A DNA stretch of 64,000 nucleotides, taken from Dichotomocladium elegans. Lineage: Eukaryota > Mucoromycota > Mucoromycetes > Mucorales > Lichtheimiaceae. Within the stretch, counting starts at the first letter, position 1. Each line of letters begins with the position of its first letter. Positions 34,826 to 45,448 of the stretch are shown here, in pieces. Location: positions 62,001 to 126,000 of the forward strand of contig JAIXMN010000040.1 in assembly GCA_025716815.1 (NCBI GenBank), written 5' to 3'. A model generated the notes under the pieces. It worked only from the letters and a program-made list of their open reading frames with translations, searched no databases and was not told the DNA's origin. A program made the position numbers and the translations under genes.

Positions 34826-35872
34826 CTATTCCTGACGCGCGTTGGCTTTTAAATCGCCATGTAGAAATTTATCAGACGAACCAGACCGAGAATAGCGCGG
34901 CGACGGGCAATTGCGAGCGAGATGGCCACGACCATCACAATTGTAACAGCGGCGAGGGCGATTTTGCTGGTGCGATCTGGTTGTGCCTTGAGGACGGCGG
35001 TTGATCACATCCAAATCCATAGGCGTGGGACCCTCAGCCTGTTGGACCATGATCGGAGCAGGATGTGTTGCTGGGCGGTGGATATCCGAGTAGTGGCGCT
35101 CCGTAGGATTGCCGTTTCCGGCGGCATACTCCTTCATTGCTTCGTACGACTCTGCAGCATTATACGCGGCAAGCAGAGTGGATGGTTCCTTCATCAGAAC
35201 GGGGAGGCGAGCGTCCAAGTCGAGTCCATGAATGAACGCATCAATCGCGTCCTCTTGGTCCATGCCCGGCAGGTCCAGCATAATATCCCTAAATGTGATC
35301 ACATACTCTCGAATGGTGCCAGTGGAAGTGGTACCTTGTTTGAGCTGGCGGAGCTTGTTGCGGGCTACCTGGGCGTAGTTGCGTGGCTTGAACTCGCCAC
35401 GAATGGCGGCACAAAAGTCTTCCCACGTCTTCGGCGTCTGGTTGGTATCAGCATCTGGACTAAACGACATTTCCAGGTGTCTCCACCATGTTGCAGCACC
35501 GTCGCGTAGGAGCGTCGAAGCATAGACCACTCTTTCAGGGTCGCTGAGTTCGGCATGATCGACGTACTTATCGATGGTGTGTAACCAGGCTTCCACCGCT
35601 GACGACAAGCGATCGCCACGAAAGAGGTCAGGCAGTACAGGTTTGACCTTCATGCCGGGTACTGAACGGTGCTTGGATTCCTCACGCAGGGCCTTGATTT
35701 CTTGTTGCTGTGCTTGCATTTGTTGCATCATCACATGCATTGCCTCGAGAATCGCCTTGGAGTCGGTCATCGTGTTTTGCTCTTCGTCTGAATCGGAAAT
35801 GTTATTGTCTTGAAAACGGTGTCGTTGGAATGTTGTTTTTTTAAACTTTGCTTGCGATGAGTCACTAGGCAT
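34826..35872 (-). CDS. Gag of element F
   Basis: 348 residues from ATG 35872, which lies directly after the primer site. A coiled-coil Gln-rich segment (MHVMMQQMQAQQQEIKALRE) is followed by the retrotransposon gag fold (AVEAWLHTIDKYVDH, ATWWRHLEMSF, FCAAIRGEFKP) and a zinc knuckle CYNCDGRGHLARNC at 309-322, then a basic Ser/Arg tail. Structural capsid/nucleocapsid protein of the virus-like particle. Confidence 0.9.
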   Translation of the reverse strand: MPSDSSQAKFKKTTFQRHRFQDNNISDSDEEQNTMTDSKAILEAMHVMMQQMQAQQQEIKALREESKHRSVPGMKVKPVLPDLFRGDRLSSAVEAWLHTIDKYVDHAELSDPERVVYASTLLRDGAATWWRHLEMSFSPDADTNQTPKTWEDFCAAIRGEFKPRNYAQVARNKLRQLKQGTTSTGTIREYVITFRDIMLDLPGMDQEDAIDAFIHGLDLDARLPVLMKEPSTLLAAYNAAESYEAMKEYAAGNGNPTERHYSDIHRPATHPAPIMVQQAEGPTPMDLDVINRRPQGTTRSHQQNRPRRCYNCDGRGHLARNCPSPRYSRSGSSDKFLHGDLKANARQE

Positions 35873-35874
35873 CA

Positions 35875-35881
35875 GCTACCA
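35875..35881 (-). other. Primer-binding site of F (TGGTAGC)
   Basis: In sense orientation TGGTAGC starts two bases after the 5' LTR and complements the 3' end of a tRNA ending GCTACCA, as used by Ty3-type elements that prime with initiator tRNA-Met. The gag ATG is 3 bases beyond the visible heptamer. Confidence 0.65.
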
Positions 35882-35883
35882 AA

Positions 35884-36204
35884 TGTCGTCTTTTTATCAA
35901 ACTTGGATACCACTGAGAAGAGACGACGTCCACTGAGAGAATAACCACGAAGAGATAACCACAGAGAGATAGAACCACACAGATAGTCGTCCGGACAATA
36001 TATAATGATGTTTTATTACGATAAATGTCCCATTATTTATACTGTATTGACTTGTAAGAAATGAGTGCAATGCTGTCAAGATTGCTACTGATGACTCATG
36101 TTTAGCAACCATTGTCATTCGGACTTTGTCTAAAAAGTGCTACGCTCCGCGGTAATGGTCATGTAGCTGGTGATTAAAATAATCGACTGGACTGTACTAC
36201 GACA
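35884..36204 (-). repeat. 5' LTR of element F
   Basis: 321 bp with terminal inverted hexamers TGTCGT and ACGACA. 97-98 percent identical to the next LTR (36213..36533); all seven differences I could find are transitions. Confidence 0.9.
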
Positions 36205-36212
36205 ACGACAAC

Positions 36213-36533
36213 TGTCGTCTTTTTATCAAACTTGGATACCACTGAGAAGAGATGACGTCCACTGAGAGAATAACCACGAAGAGATAACCACGGAGAGATA
36301 GAACCACACAGATAGTCGTCTGGACAATATATGATGATGTTTTATTACGATAAATGTCCCATTATTTATACTGTATTGACTTGTAAGAAATGAGTACAAT
36401 GCTGTCAAGATTGCTACTGATGACTCATGTTTAGCAACCATTGTCATTCGGACTTTGTCTAAAAAGTGTTACGCTCCGCGGTAATGGTCATGTAGCCGGT
36501 GATTAAAATAATCGACTGGACTGTACTACGACA
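36213..36533 (-). repeat. Solo LTR of the F family (copy b), TSD CAAC
   Basis: 321 bp, in tandem with the F 5' LTR, 8 bp apart. Flanked by CAAC at 36209..36212 and 36534..36537. Confidence 0.88.
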
Positions 36534-36537
36534 CAAC

Positions 36538-36849
36538 TGTCGTGGCCAGATACCGCTGGTCACACAAACTAATGCATTAACATTCATCGTATCATTTCGA
36601 CAGCGCGTCGCCTCGCAGCACGTCGTATTGCAGCGCGCCGCATTGCAGTTCACCACATCATCACTATCCATTTTATATCCTCATCTTATCATCCAAAATA
36701 GCAGTACATATAAATATCACGATTACTCATATTCAATAAAGGACATCTATCTGTCGTTATCTTCCCGAATCGTCTTAGTGACATTCTCTGTTCTTAGTGA
36801 ACTCGTCGTTGTCTCTAGCAAGAGGATCTTAGTGACCAAGACGACGACA
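36538..36849 (+). repeat. Solo LTR (copy c), TSD CAAC
   Basis: 312 bp, TGTCGT...ACGACA, different sequence from copies a and b. Contains a TATA-like cataTAAATatc and a ttcaataaagg polyadenylation signal in plus orientation. Flanked by CAAC at 36534..36537 and 36850..36853. Confidence 0.8.
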
Positions 36850-36861
36850 CAACACTACGAC

Positions 36862-37155
36862 TGTCGTAGTCGGACTCGGCGGGATTTCCCTTTTTAGTAA
36901 CCACACCATTGTTGCCGTTCGAACACGTAGTCGCCTCTCGTTAACCCACGTCGCCGCCAACACGTAGTCTCCTCTCCATTGAACACGTAGTCATCCCTCA
37001 ACATGCCATGTAACCATTGCCTAATATTTGGCATCACCACAACAGCTAGAAAAACATATAAATACTCCCCTCCGTTACAAACAATAAAAGGGCATCTTAT
37101 CATATCTTCTACTTGTCTGTTCCTGGCTACGGTCTGATCTGCCAATTACACGACA
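36862..37155 (+). repeat. Solo LTR (copy d), TSD CGAC
   Basis: 294 bp, TGTCGT...ACGACA, with three copies of aacacgtagtc in U3 (about 36929-36990), a TATA-like catataaatact and an aataaaagg signal. Flanked by CGAC at 36858..36861 and 37156..37159. Confidence 0.75.
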
Positions 37156-37228
37156 CGACACACAAGTAAAAAAATAAAGACGACATAAGCTCGACAACTG
37201 TACACACAGTATATGTCTACACTAATCT

Positions 37229-37301
37229 CGAGGCTACCAGGGGTCGAACCTGGAATCTCCTGATTCGTAGTCAGGCGCCTTATCCATTTGGCCATAGCCC
37301 C
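37229..37301 (-). tRNA. tRNA-Arg (anticodon ACG)
   Basis: Minus-strand 73-nt cloverleaf. Acceptor GGGGCTA pairs with TAGCCTC (one G:U), D arm GGCCAAATGGATAAGGC, anticodon arm CCTGACTACGAATCAGG with loop CTACGAA (anticodon ACG), T arm CCAGGTTCGACCCCTGG, discriminator G. No intron. No T-run directly after the gene; the first strong one is about 60 bp downstream. Confidence 0.95.
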
Positions 37302-38517
37302 TCAACTGCTTTGAAACGCTCAGGCGAGACTCTTCTGGCCGACCACCTTCCGAGTTCCAGAGTCCCATACATGACCCCTTTTTCTTGCGGCCCGGAGTAC
37401 ACCACGTGACTGTCATGACCCAAAATGGGATTATTCGAGAGCGTTCGCCCCTTACCCTGGGTACCCCTTTCACGAATGCATTTATTGTCCTGGTTGCATT
37501 AATTTTGGTCGATTGCATTTTATTACTCCGTCTACATTTATTAATTCTTCAAGTCATTGCAATGAACCTCAATATATCCCATACGCCTCTCCCATAAGAT
37601 CTAGTATAAATACCCTCGTATTTGTTATAATAAAATATCATCAGATTATCCTTCGTCATATATCATCCCTGGTCATCGGTTCTCTATCTATCTGGTCTAT
37701 TGATTCATACCTATCCTTTGTCCTGCCTCTTTGGGCTCTGCCTTGTTCCTGGTAGCTATCCGAATTGGTGCATGCTGTGTGATTGGGAGTACCTAACACC
37801 CACCCCCCGTAGTGTAGTTCTTGTCTTGTCCTCCATCTCTTGTCCTGTCTTGTCTTGATTCTTTTCTGTCAGGCACAATTCTGGTTAGTAGTATAGTATT
37901 GTTCTCTAGAGTAGTTCCTGATCTTTCCCTCTACTCCATTGCCAGTACTATCACTGCCAACCCATTCTCGGTCTGTGCCTGCCTTCTGTTCTCCTGTCTT
38001 GTTCCTGCGCTACACTTTCTTGTCTGTCTGCCCTGTATCCGCGACAGTGACCTTCCCATATTCTGTTTCTTTCTTTTTACATTCCTTTTTCTTACTTCTT
38101 CCTCTTCCATTGACGGCTGCTCTTTCAAGACGTGCTAAATCTTCTCAGCCCTTTTTCATGCTAAATATTTAATCTTTGTTAGTACAGAGCTAGCATAGAT
38201 CCTTCCTTAGTTTATTGCTTGCACTAATTTAGTGTCTCCTTATCAGTCCGTTTACATCTCTTCTTTTCATTCGTATGTTCCTATGTCGTCATCCTATCTC
38301 TGAGCTTCTCGACATCATTTATTTAGCATTATTACCCTTTCCTTTAGTCCAGGAGGACATCCTTTTAAGCACGTCCAATTGGACAAATAAACTAGATCGA
38401 AAAAGGTATCCCTTTCACTTTTTGGTCACTTCTATCCATAAGGATTACTCCTACCCAACCTTCAGAACCCACCGTTTGGCTTATTGCTGTGGTGAACAGA
38501 GAAGTCATTCATTACTA
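37302..38517. other. Gene-free region with a possible LTR relic
   Basis: From 37411 the sequence starts tgtcatgacccaaaatggg, has a TATA-like tagtataaatacc near 37604 and aataaaata near 37630, the order expected of an LTR. It begins 110 bp upstream of the tRNA-Arg. No second LTR, TSD or coding remnant was found. The rest is pyrimidine-rich, non-coding-looking DNA (for example 37800-38160). Confidence 0.4.
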
Positions 38518-38723
38518 CAGGATTTTCAACAAGAAGTTTGCCACAAAATTTAGTTGTTCGTATAGACCATCTAGGTTTTTCGTTTTTTTTTGCTTCAAAT
38601 TCGAATACAAATTTTAGTATTTCGTTGCTACCCTTTCGTCAAATTTAAAGGCAATAGCAGCAAGAACATTTCAATCAAGGCTATAGGTGAGTCCTCCTTC
38701 TCCTCTTTTTAAACCATAATAGT
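38518..38723. mobile_element. MITE copy 1, left part (split by element B)
   Basis: Starts TA|CAGGATTTTC and runs 206 bp to the B insertion; continues at 45289..45448 (160 bp), ending GAAAATCCTG|TA. Sum 366 bp, the same length as copy 2. Terminal inverted repeats of about 105-110 bp. The TA duplication suggests a Tc1/mariner-mobilised MITE. Confidence 0.85.
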
Positions 38724-39040
38724 TGTAGCAGTAGCTACAGTGACGGGTCACTCTTGACCGACGACCAAGATACTACAAGGATAACGATCACGATCAAGAC
38801 CGCATCTCCGGCGACGACATTATGTACCACACTCACTTTCTCTGTACGACGATCCTATATGTATACCACTGTAATTACCCCGCTACTGTTTACTATATAA
38901 ACAAGGATGCCCTGTGACGTCGGGCATCCCCACGTTGTATTATTATAATCATCGTTCTTCTCGTCGCGTTCGCGCTTCCTCCACGCTGTATATCAGACGC
39001 TCTTTGTAAGTACTCGCACAACAGTGCCTGTACTGTTACA
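38724..39040 (+). repeat. 5' LTR of element B
   Basis: 317 bp, tgtagcagta...actgttaca, with a TATA-like ctatataaac near 38895. Confidence 0.97.
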
Positions 39041-39042
39041 GT

Positions 39043-39049
39043 TGGTAGC
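39043..39049 (+). other. Primer-binding site of B (TGGTAGC)
   Basis: TGGTAGC two bases after the LTR, the same type as in F. A 250-nt leader follows before gag. Confidence 0.7.
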
Positions 39050-39298
39050 TGATGTAGTTTCGAACACTGCATCATCTCGACGTGATATACTCGCTTGTTT
39101 TTCGACGTTATGAACGACGTGCCATTTTGCGCGGGTTCCTCTTTACCATAAAAGACACGACGCTCACAGAAACTATCTTTCGACGCTAGGACACACAAAA
39201 GAAAGATCAAGTTTCGACGCACGAACCACACCACCGCCAACCAAGTCTCTCTCGCTTCTTCTGTCTCCTCTGTCGACCTTCCCCACAAGCCTCCCGCC

Positions 39299-40693
39299 AT
39301 GTCTGCTCCCACTGAGAACCACCCTCTTGCGGCAACTGCCTCGGCCGCGACGCTGGAGCCCATAATTGGGTCGATCCAGGAATTGTCCGCTCGTGCTGAG
39401 CGGACAGACGAGAACTTCCGCCAAGTCCGTGCGGAGTTCGAGAATTTTGGGGCCACCCTGCAAGCAGCCGACGACTCCTTCACCAAGGCCATGGCGGCGA
39501 ACGACCGCCGCGTGGGCGGCATCGAGCAGCAGCTCCAGGAGGTCTCCGCGGGGCTTACAGCCCAAAACGCCCATCTGGCGGACGTGGCAGCGACGCTTGC
39601 TGCCATCCAGACCCAGCTGTCGGCCCTTTCTCTTGGTGTTGCCTCCGCCACGTCCAACACCGACGCTACCTCCGCCCCTGCCACGGCTGCTGTTGCCACT
39701 TCGGTGGTGACTGCAGCGACGCCTGGCGACGCTCCCTCGGATGCCAAACGCATCAAGATCGTGGCTCCGGACGCGAAGTTTTCGGGGGGTGACCCCAACG
39801 CTTTGGAGGACTGGCTGTTTGGGCTCACGCGGTATTACCGCAACGCCCGTAACTCCACCGACGCCGAGAAGGTGGATTACGCGGCGAGTCTTTTGACTGA
39901 CGGAGCCCTCAGCTGGTTCCGACTCCTTTGCGTGGAGAACAAGGAGCCCCGCACGTGGGGTGACTTTACGACGGCCCTGCGGCAACGCTGGTTACCCCCA
40001 AACCAGGACGAGCTGAACCGCAGCAAGTGGGAGGCGACGCGCCAACGTACGACCGTACCGTCGTATGTGGCGGCCTTCAACGACGCGAAGGGACACTGCA
40101 ACCAGCAGGAGTTGTCCGACGCTGAGGTGCGCCGACGGTTTTTGCATGGCCTAAAGCCGAATGTGCAGCGTTGGGTCCGTTTTAAGGACCCAAAGTCGTA
40201 CGACGAGGCCGTGCTCTTGGCCACCCGTTATGACGCGACCTGGGGCGACGGTAATGCCCTAGGCCTTGGCAGTAGCATTCATGCTCCTGTCGACGAGATG
40301 GAGGTTGACGGGGTAGAACGGCGACGTTCTACCCGACGAGTGTCCGGCCAACCTTCTGGACTTTCTTGGGCCGAAGTCCAGCGCCGCAACCTTTGTGTTC
40401 GGTGCTATAAGCCCGGACACCAGGGCAAGCACTGCCCCCAGTATGGCGATGCCAACCGTTCCTCTGGCCGTTCCTCTGGCCGCTCTTCTGGCCGTTCCTC
40501 TGGGCGTTCCTCTGGCCGTTCCGGTCGTTCCTCGGGCTCTCGGCGCTCTCGTTCTCGCTCTCGCTCCCGTCCCGCTCTCGCTCTCGCTCGGCGCCCCGTT
40601 CCGCCAATGCGGTGGAAAAAAACTAGATCCGCCAGTAGAGGCACCCAACTCTGCTGGTTCTCCTCTTTTGTCGCCCCCCGCGAGTGGGGATAA
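39299..40693 (+). CDS. Gag of element B
   Basis: 464 residues. Coiled-coil N-terminus, Ala/Thr-rich linker, gag fold ([42 protein letters not shown]) and a zinc knuckle [14 protein letters not shown] at 366-379. Then a repetitive Arg-Ser-Ser-Gly tail encoded by cgttcctctggc repeats. The plausible end of real gag is the A7 tract near 40616-40622, where pol continues in the +1 frame; the last 20 or so residues may be out-of-frame. Confidence 0.88.
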   Translation: MSAPTENHPLAATASAATLEPIIGSIQELSARAERTDENFRQVRAEFENFGATLQAADDSFTKAMAANDRRVGGIEQQLQEVSAGLTAQNAHLADVAATLAAIQTQLSALSLGVASATSNTDATSAPATAAVATSVVTAATPGDAPSDAKRIKIVAPDAKFSGGDPNALEDWLFGLTRYYRNARNSTDAEKVDYAASLLTDGALSWFRLLCVENKEPRTWGDFTTALRQRWLPPNQDELNRSKWEATRQRTTVPSYVAAFNDAKGHCNQQELSDAEVRRRFLHGLKPNVQRWVRFKDPKSYDEAVLLATRYDATWGDGNALGLGSSIHAPVDEMEVDGVERRRSTRRVSGQPSGLSWAEVQRRNLCVRCYKPGHQGKHCPQYGDANRSSGRSSGRSSGRSSGRSSGRSGRSSGSRRSRSRSRSRPALALARRPVPPMRWKKTRSASRGTQLCWFSSFVAPREWG

Positions 40694-41894
40694 TAAAGAC
40701 GCATTAGACGTTCCTTATAATGCTCTTTCACGTTTTGCCTTTTCGATTACGGACGTATGCGACGACGATACTTTCACTAACCGCCATGTTTTGATCCGAC
40801 GTGATGGGCTGGTCAATGGGTACCCAGCCCGGATTTTAATTGACAGTGGCGCTACGCACGATTTTGTGACCAGCTCTTTCCTGAACCGTTTCCAATTGAG
40901 CGACGAATTGGTCAACGACGAACGAATGTCTTCAGTGACGTTTGCCAATGGCAGCATTGGTAACTCGCTGGCATACATTGACGCTACTATCGTAATGGAC
41001 GATTTCAATTCCTCAGTACGGTTATATACAGGTATTGTCAGTAACTCCCATGACGTTCTTTTGGGAAAAAGCTGGCTTTACGACGAGAACCCCAATATTG
41101 ACTGGCGGACGAACAAGATGAGCCCTTCCGACGTTCCAATTCAAGTCGAGATCAATTATGCATCCCGGCATGAAGGGAATCAGCTCATCGACGCGCCTGA
41201 CGGGGAAAGCTTTGTGGTCCTCTTTACGGAGAAGTTAGAGTCTGACGGAACCAAGGTTTTCGTACCAGGGTTAGACAAACTTCTCAAGGACTATGCTGAC
41301 GTATTTCCCGACGATCTTCCTACTGGGCTGCCACCTGAACGCGACGTTGAACACACCATCCCTCTAGAGCCAGACGCACGACCACCAGCTCAACGTCTAT
41401 ACCGCTTATCCACACGTGAGTTGGCAGAGCTGAAACGGACGCTCGACGATTTATTGGCAAAGGGGTGGATTAAACCGTCCAGTGCGCCTTATGGTGCACC
41501 GGTTCTGTTTGTGGGCAAGAAGGATGGTACCCTACGAATGGTAGTGGATTATCGAGCTTTGAATCGCGTTACTATAAAGGACCGATACCCATTACCTCGC
41601 ACCGACGATCTCATGGAGCAGCTCCGTGGTGCCAGAGTGTTCTCGAAGATGGACCTTCGTTCTGGCTATTACCAAATACGAGTCAAGGAAGACGATGTCC
41701 CAAAAACCAGTTTCCTGACGAGATATGGACTCTACGCTTTTACGGTTATGCCAATGGGTCTAGCTTCGGCTCCCTCGACGTTTATGCGGGCTCTCAACAA
41801 CGTTTTTCACGACCTCCTCGACGATGCGTTATTGTTTACTTGGATGATATTCTCGTCTACAGTAAGACGCCTGAGGATCACGCCAAACACCTGA
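40619..41894 (+). CDS. Protease and first part of RT of element B
   Basis: Pol frame (+1 to gag). From the A7 tract it reads [14 protein letters not shown], then protease [14 protein letters not shown] (about 40837-40880) and [10 protein letters not shown] begins [20 protein letters not shown], with [27 protein letters not shown] and the [17 protein letters not shown] block. The frame then misses the catalytic box by one base and ends at 41894. The Ala/Val/Leu-rich stretch before 40600 in this frame is only the shadow of the gag repeat. Confidence 0.85.
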
Positions 41895-44203
41895 ATAAGG
41901 TTTTGGGACGACTACGTCAACACAAGCTCTACGCCAAATGGTCTAAGTGTGCTTTCGGGATGTCTCGACTTGAGTTCCTTGGACATGAGGTAGGGGCTGA
42001 CGGTGTACGGTGTGAGCCTAGAAAGCTCGACGCGGTCACGAAGTGGACGGCGCCCAAAAGTGTGGGTGACCTCCAGACGTTTCTCGGATTTTGTAACTAT
42101 TATCGACGCTTTGTGCACCAGTACGCAGAGGTTACTGTGCCCCTCAACGAACTCCTTCGTAAGGATGTTCCTTGGACGTGGGGTGACGCGCAACAGACGG
42201 CTTTTGACGAACTAAAGCGACGGCTTACCTCTGCCCCTGTTCTTGCACTTCCTGATCCCTCTCGACGCTTTTACGTGCACACCGACGCATCGACTACGGT
42301 CGCTATTGGTGGCATTCTCTCCCAGGAACAGGACGATGGTCTTTTGCACCCTGTCGCTTTTGCATCTCGGACTTTGAAAGGTGCAGAACGGAATTATCCC
42401 GTACACGAACTCGAGTTGCTTGCGGTTATTTTTTGTCTTAGTGAATGGCGCCATCATTTGGACGGGCGTCGCTTTACGCTCTTCACGGACAACCGCGCTA
42501 TCTCCACTCTTCACACAAACACGAATCTCTCTTCCCGACAGGCACGATGGCTGGAAAAATTCATGTCTTACCAGTTCGACGTTTATCATATTCCTCGCGA
42601 AAAGAACGCGGCCGCTGACGCTCTCTCTAAGCGGCCTCCGGATGAGCCGACGCATGCCGACGCCCACATGGCGATACATCATATGGCTCTTGTGGTCCGG
42701 GGGGAGACGCTTGGCCACGATCTTATCAAATATTATTGTAAGGACGCACTGTGGACCGACGTTATTGCCAAGTTACGAACCGGGGAGGAGGTTGACGGTG
42801 AATACTCGATGGAGGACGGCATATTATATCGAGTTGTGGATGGACGACGACGAATCTGTGTCCCTCGCATGCCGACGCTGTTAAATCGTATATTGCATGA
42901 CGCACATGATGCACCAGTAGCAGGGCATAGGGGGATCGACGCAACGCTCGAGCGCGTAGGACGCATTTACTACTGGCCTCATATGAGCAAAACTGTCCGA
43001 CGATATATATCCACGTGCGACATGTGTCAAAGGGTGAAACCGACGAACTCTAAGCCTGCAGGCCTCTTGCAACCATTGCAACGGGCTCAGGGACGTTGGG
43101 CATCAGTCTCCATGGACTTTATTACGCATTTGCCCAAGACGAAACGCAATTTCGACGCTATCGCAGTATTTGTGGATCGCTTCTCCAAGCGTGCCCACTT
43201 TGCTCCATGCAAGACGACTGATACTGCTGAAGATTTTGCTGATCTGTTCTTTCGAGAGATTTATCGCCAGCATGGTCTACCCGACGATCTTGTAAGTGAT
43301 CGTGACGTACGTTTTACCTCTCGATTCTGGGCTGCTCTCACGAAGATGCTTGGCATCAAACGCAATTTATCGACGGCTTTCCATCCTCAAAGCGACGGAC
43401 AGACGGAACGCACGAATCGGACGCTCGAAGACATGCTGCGCAATTACGTCGCTTATGACCAACGTGACTGGGATCGATGGTTACCAATTCTAGAGCATAC
43501 GTATAACGACACCAAGCACGCCTCGATTGGCATCACGCCTTTCTTCGCCGACTTGGGACGGAATGTCTCTCCTGCTCTGACGCCTGGTACTCCATCAGAC
43601 GTGGCTTCGGCCGACGAATTGGCTAGCAAACTTGACTCCATCCGCAAAGAGGTGCTTTTACAGCTCGACGCTGCGGCAGAACGACAAGCTAAGTATGCTA
43701 ATGCCAGACGCCGTGAAGTGGAATTGGAAGTGGGTATGCAAGTTCTTGTTAGAACGACGAATATCAATCCCGACGTATACTCCTCTTCCCCGACGAAGAA
43801 GTTACTGCCACGATGGGCAGGCCCTTACAAGATCCTGGAACGTATTAGGCCTGTGGCATATCGTCTTGCACTCCCTGAGACGATGACGGCTCATGACGTT
43901 TTTCATATCAGTGCTCTGAAGGTTTATAATGAACCTGACGATGAAGAGCGACGGCCGGACAGACCTCCAGCAGTCATTACACGAACGAACGAATATGAGG
44001 TCGACGAGATTTTGGACGCACGCACCCGACGCGGCAAAACCCAATACCTTGTTCTTTGGAAGGGGTATCCACGTCACGAAGCCACCTGGGAACCTGCGTC
44101 AAATCTGACCAACGCTAAGGAGTCTCTCCGACGTTTCCATGAGCAAAAGTCTATAGTGGATGTTGTTTCACCGACTCGCCGCTCACGCCGTTTAGGCAAA
44201 TAA
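41840..44203 (+). CDS. RT catalytic end, RNase H, integrase and chromodomain of element B
   Basis: Back in the gag frame. Continues RT from [11 protein letters not shown] (Asp-Asp at 41840-41848), LEFLGHEVG, RNase H ([39 protein letters not shown]), integrase zinc motif (H-H-C-C, ending CDMCQRV near 43030), core acids in [18 protein letters not shown] and [18 protein letters not shown], and a chromodomain ([20 protein letters not shown]) near 44045-44100. The split of RT just before YLDD means this copy cannot make a full RT from one frame unless the frame break is a read error or is bypassed. Confidence 0.9.
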   Translation: MDDILVYSKTPEDHAKHLNKVLGRLRQHKLYAKWSKCAFGMSRLEFLGHEVGADGVRCEPRKLDAVTKWTAPKSVGDLQTFLGFCNYYRRFVHQYAEVTVPLNELLRKDVPWTWGDAQQTAFDELKRRLTSAPVLALPDPSRRFYVHTDASTTVAIGGILSQEQDDGLLHPVAFASRTLKGAERNYPVHELELLAVIFCLSEWRHHLDGRRFTLFTDNRAISTLHTNTNLSSRQARWLEKFMSYQFDVYHIPREKNAAADALSKRPPDEPTHADAHMAIHHMALVVRGETLGHDLIKYYCKDALWTDVIAKLRTGEEVDGEYSMEDGILYRVVDGRRRICVPRMPTLLNRILHDAHDAPVAGHRGIDATLERVGRIYYWPHMSKTVRRYISTCDMCQRVKPTNSKPAGLLQPLQRAQGRWASVSMDFITHLPKTKRNFDAIAVFVDRFSKRAHFAPCKTTDTAEDFADLFFREIYRQHGLPDDLVSDRDVRFTSRFWAALTKMLGIKRNLSTAFHPQSDGQTERTNRTLEDMLRNYVAYDQRDWDRWLPILEHTYNDTKHASIGITPFFADLGRNVSPALTPGTPSDVASADELASKLDSIRKEVLLQLDAAAERQAKYANARRREVELEVGMQVLVRTTNINPDVYSSSPTKKLLPRWAGPYKILERIRPVAYRLALPETMTAHDVFHISALKVYNEPDDEERRPDRPPAVITRTNEYEVDEILDARTRRGKTQYLVLWKGYPRHEATWEPASNLTNAKESLRRFHEQKSIVDVVSPTRRSRRLGK

Positions 44204-44966
44204 CCGTTTGGTTAACGCTCGCCAATCTTGATTGGGACGCTTTGCACGGCTGTTTATACAGCATTCCGCATTTAGGCTTCGTGTCCTTCAGCCTTTTTGC
44301 CACGACGAACCCTGTCTAGTTTCCAATTCTCCTGTCGGGTTGACGTTACGCTTGTTTCCGCTTGCAGTATGTTTGGAGTCTGTTACGCCCTGTTGATGTG
44401 ATGGGGTTACCACTTCCTTGTTACGCTTAGGCAGTATATGCGTTGTGGTGATTTTCGGATCTGATACTTGGCAGTATGTTCTTCATCTGTTACGCTTGCG
44501 CTACTTGCAGTATTTTGATCTTACCGCCTCTGTCTCGAGACGCCTTTTTTTCGAGGGGGGAGGAATGGATACACCCATTATATGACCGCCTTAACGACGA
44601 ATGCTAACAGCCTTAGGCTACCCAACGATTAATAGGGGTGTTAAGGTCGAAGAGTCATAGGGTTAACGCACGCACGACAACGCCCGTCACTGCTCTCTAG
44701 CATACGTATTTTACAACCAGACCAGACTGTCCTCTGGCTGCGCGCAAGCAGACGCCATCCATAGTTCATGTGGATCACGACGACGATTGTGATGGACGAC
44801 GTTAGGATGACGACGACGACGAAGTGGTTAACTCGTGTCATCTCTGTCTCACAAATTATAGAACACGCAGGTCAATAGACGCATTATATTGACGACGACG
44901 ATTTCTCCCGACGTTTCCTCAGGTTTGTTCCAGTCCAGAGGTGGACTTGGTTTAGAGGGGGGAGAA
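44204..44966 (+). other. 3' non-coding region of B with two purine tracts
   Basis: 763 bp between pol stop and 3' LTR. The polypurine tract used for plus-strand priming is agaggggggagaa, ending at 44966. A second, cgaggggggaggaatgg at about 44551-44567, is internal and may be a duplicated or older tract. Confidence 0.7.
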
Positions 44967-45283
44967 TGTAGCAGTAGCTACAGTGACGGGTCACTCTTGA
45001 CCGACGACCAAGATACTACAAGGATAACGATCACGATCAAGACCGCATCTCCGGCGACGACATTATGTACCACACTCACTTTCTCTGTACGACGATCCTA
45101 TATGTATACCACTGTAATTACCCCGCTACTGTTTACTATATAAACAAGGATGCCCTGTGACGTCGGGCATCCCCACGTTGTATTATTATAATCATCGTTC
45201 TTCTCGTCGCGTTCGCGCTTCCTCCACGCTGTATATCAGACGCTCTTTGTAAGTACTCGCACAACAGTGCCTGTACTGTTACA
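44967..45283 (+). repeat. 3' LTR of element B
   Basis: 317 bp, no difference from the 5' LTR found by eye. Confidence 0.97.
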
Positions 45284-45288
45284 ATAGT

Positions 45289-45448
45289 TTTGGGAGGCCA
45301 ACCATTTATGTTTCATTCTAATTTCCAAGGAAGAAGAGAAACGAAATACTAAAATTTGTATTCGAATTTGAAGCAAAAAAAAACGAAAAACCTAGACGGT
45401 CTATACGAACAACTAAATTTTGTGGCAAACTTCTTCTTGAAAATCCTG
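45289..45448. mobile_element. MITE copy 1, right part
   Basis: Contains the right terminal inverted repeat, ending GAAAATCCTG then TA. See the left part at 38518..38723. Confidence 0.85.

Larger units (their letters stand above)
33046..36204 (-). mobile_element. Ty3/gypsy element F, 3' half lost
   Basis: A second Ty3/gypsy lineage (YLDD-type RT, CX2CX4HX4C zinc knuckle). The 5' LTR is 35884..36204, with primer site and gag next to it. Pol is cut in RNase H by the E LTR; the rest is not found elsewhere in the window. Confidence 0.9.
38724..45283 (+). mobile_element. Ty3/gypsy chromovirus B, full length, TSD ATAGT
   Basis: LTRs 38724..39040 and 44967..45283 (317 bp each) read identical. Target-site duplication ATAGT at 38719..38723 and 45284..45288. 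A primer site and a polypurine tract are in place. The LTR identity points to a recent insertion. The coding region changes frame twice. Confidence 0.97.

Noticed and set aside
35884..36533. Tandem LTRs as a complete small element (LTR-spacer-LTR)
   Set aside because: Only 8 bp separates them, and the second has its own CAAC duplication, so it is an independent solo LTR.
37411..37800. Full copia-type element at the LTR-like relic
   Set aside because: No second LTR, TSD or gag/pol sequence follows; kept only as a possible relic.
40395..40600. Ala/Val/Leu-rich N-terminal protein of B pol
   Set aside because: It is the alternate frame of the Arg-Ser-Gly gag repeat; pol sequence becomes convincing only after the A7 tract.
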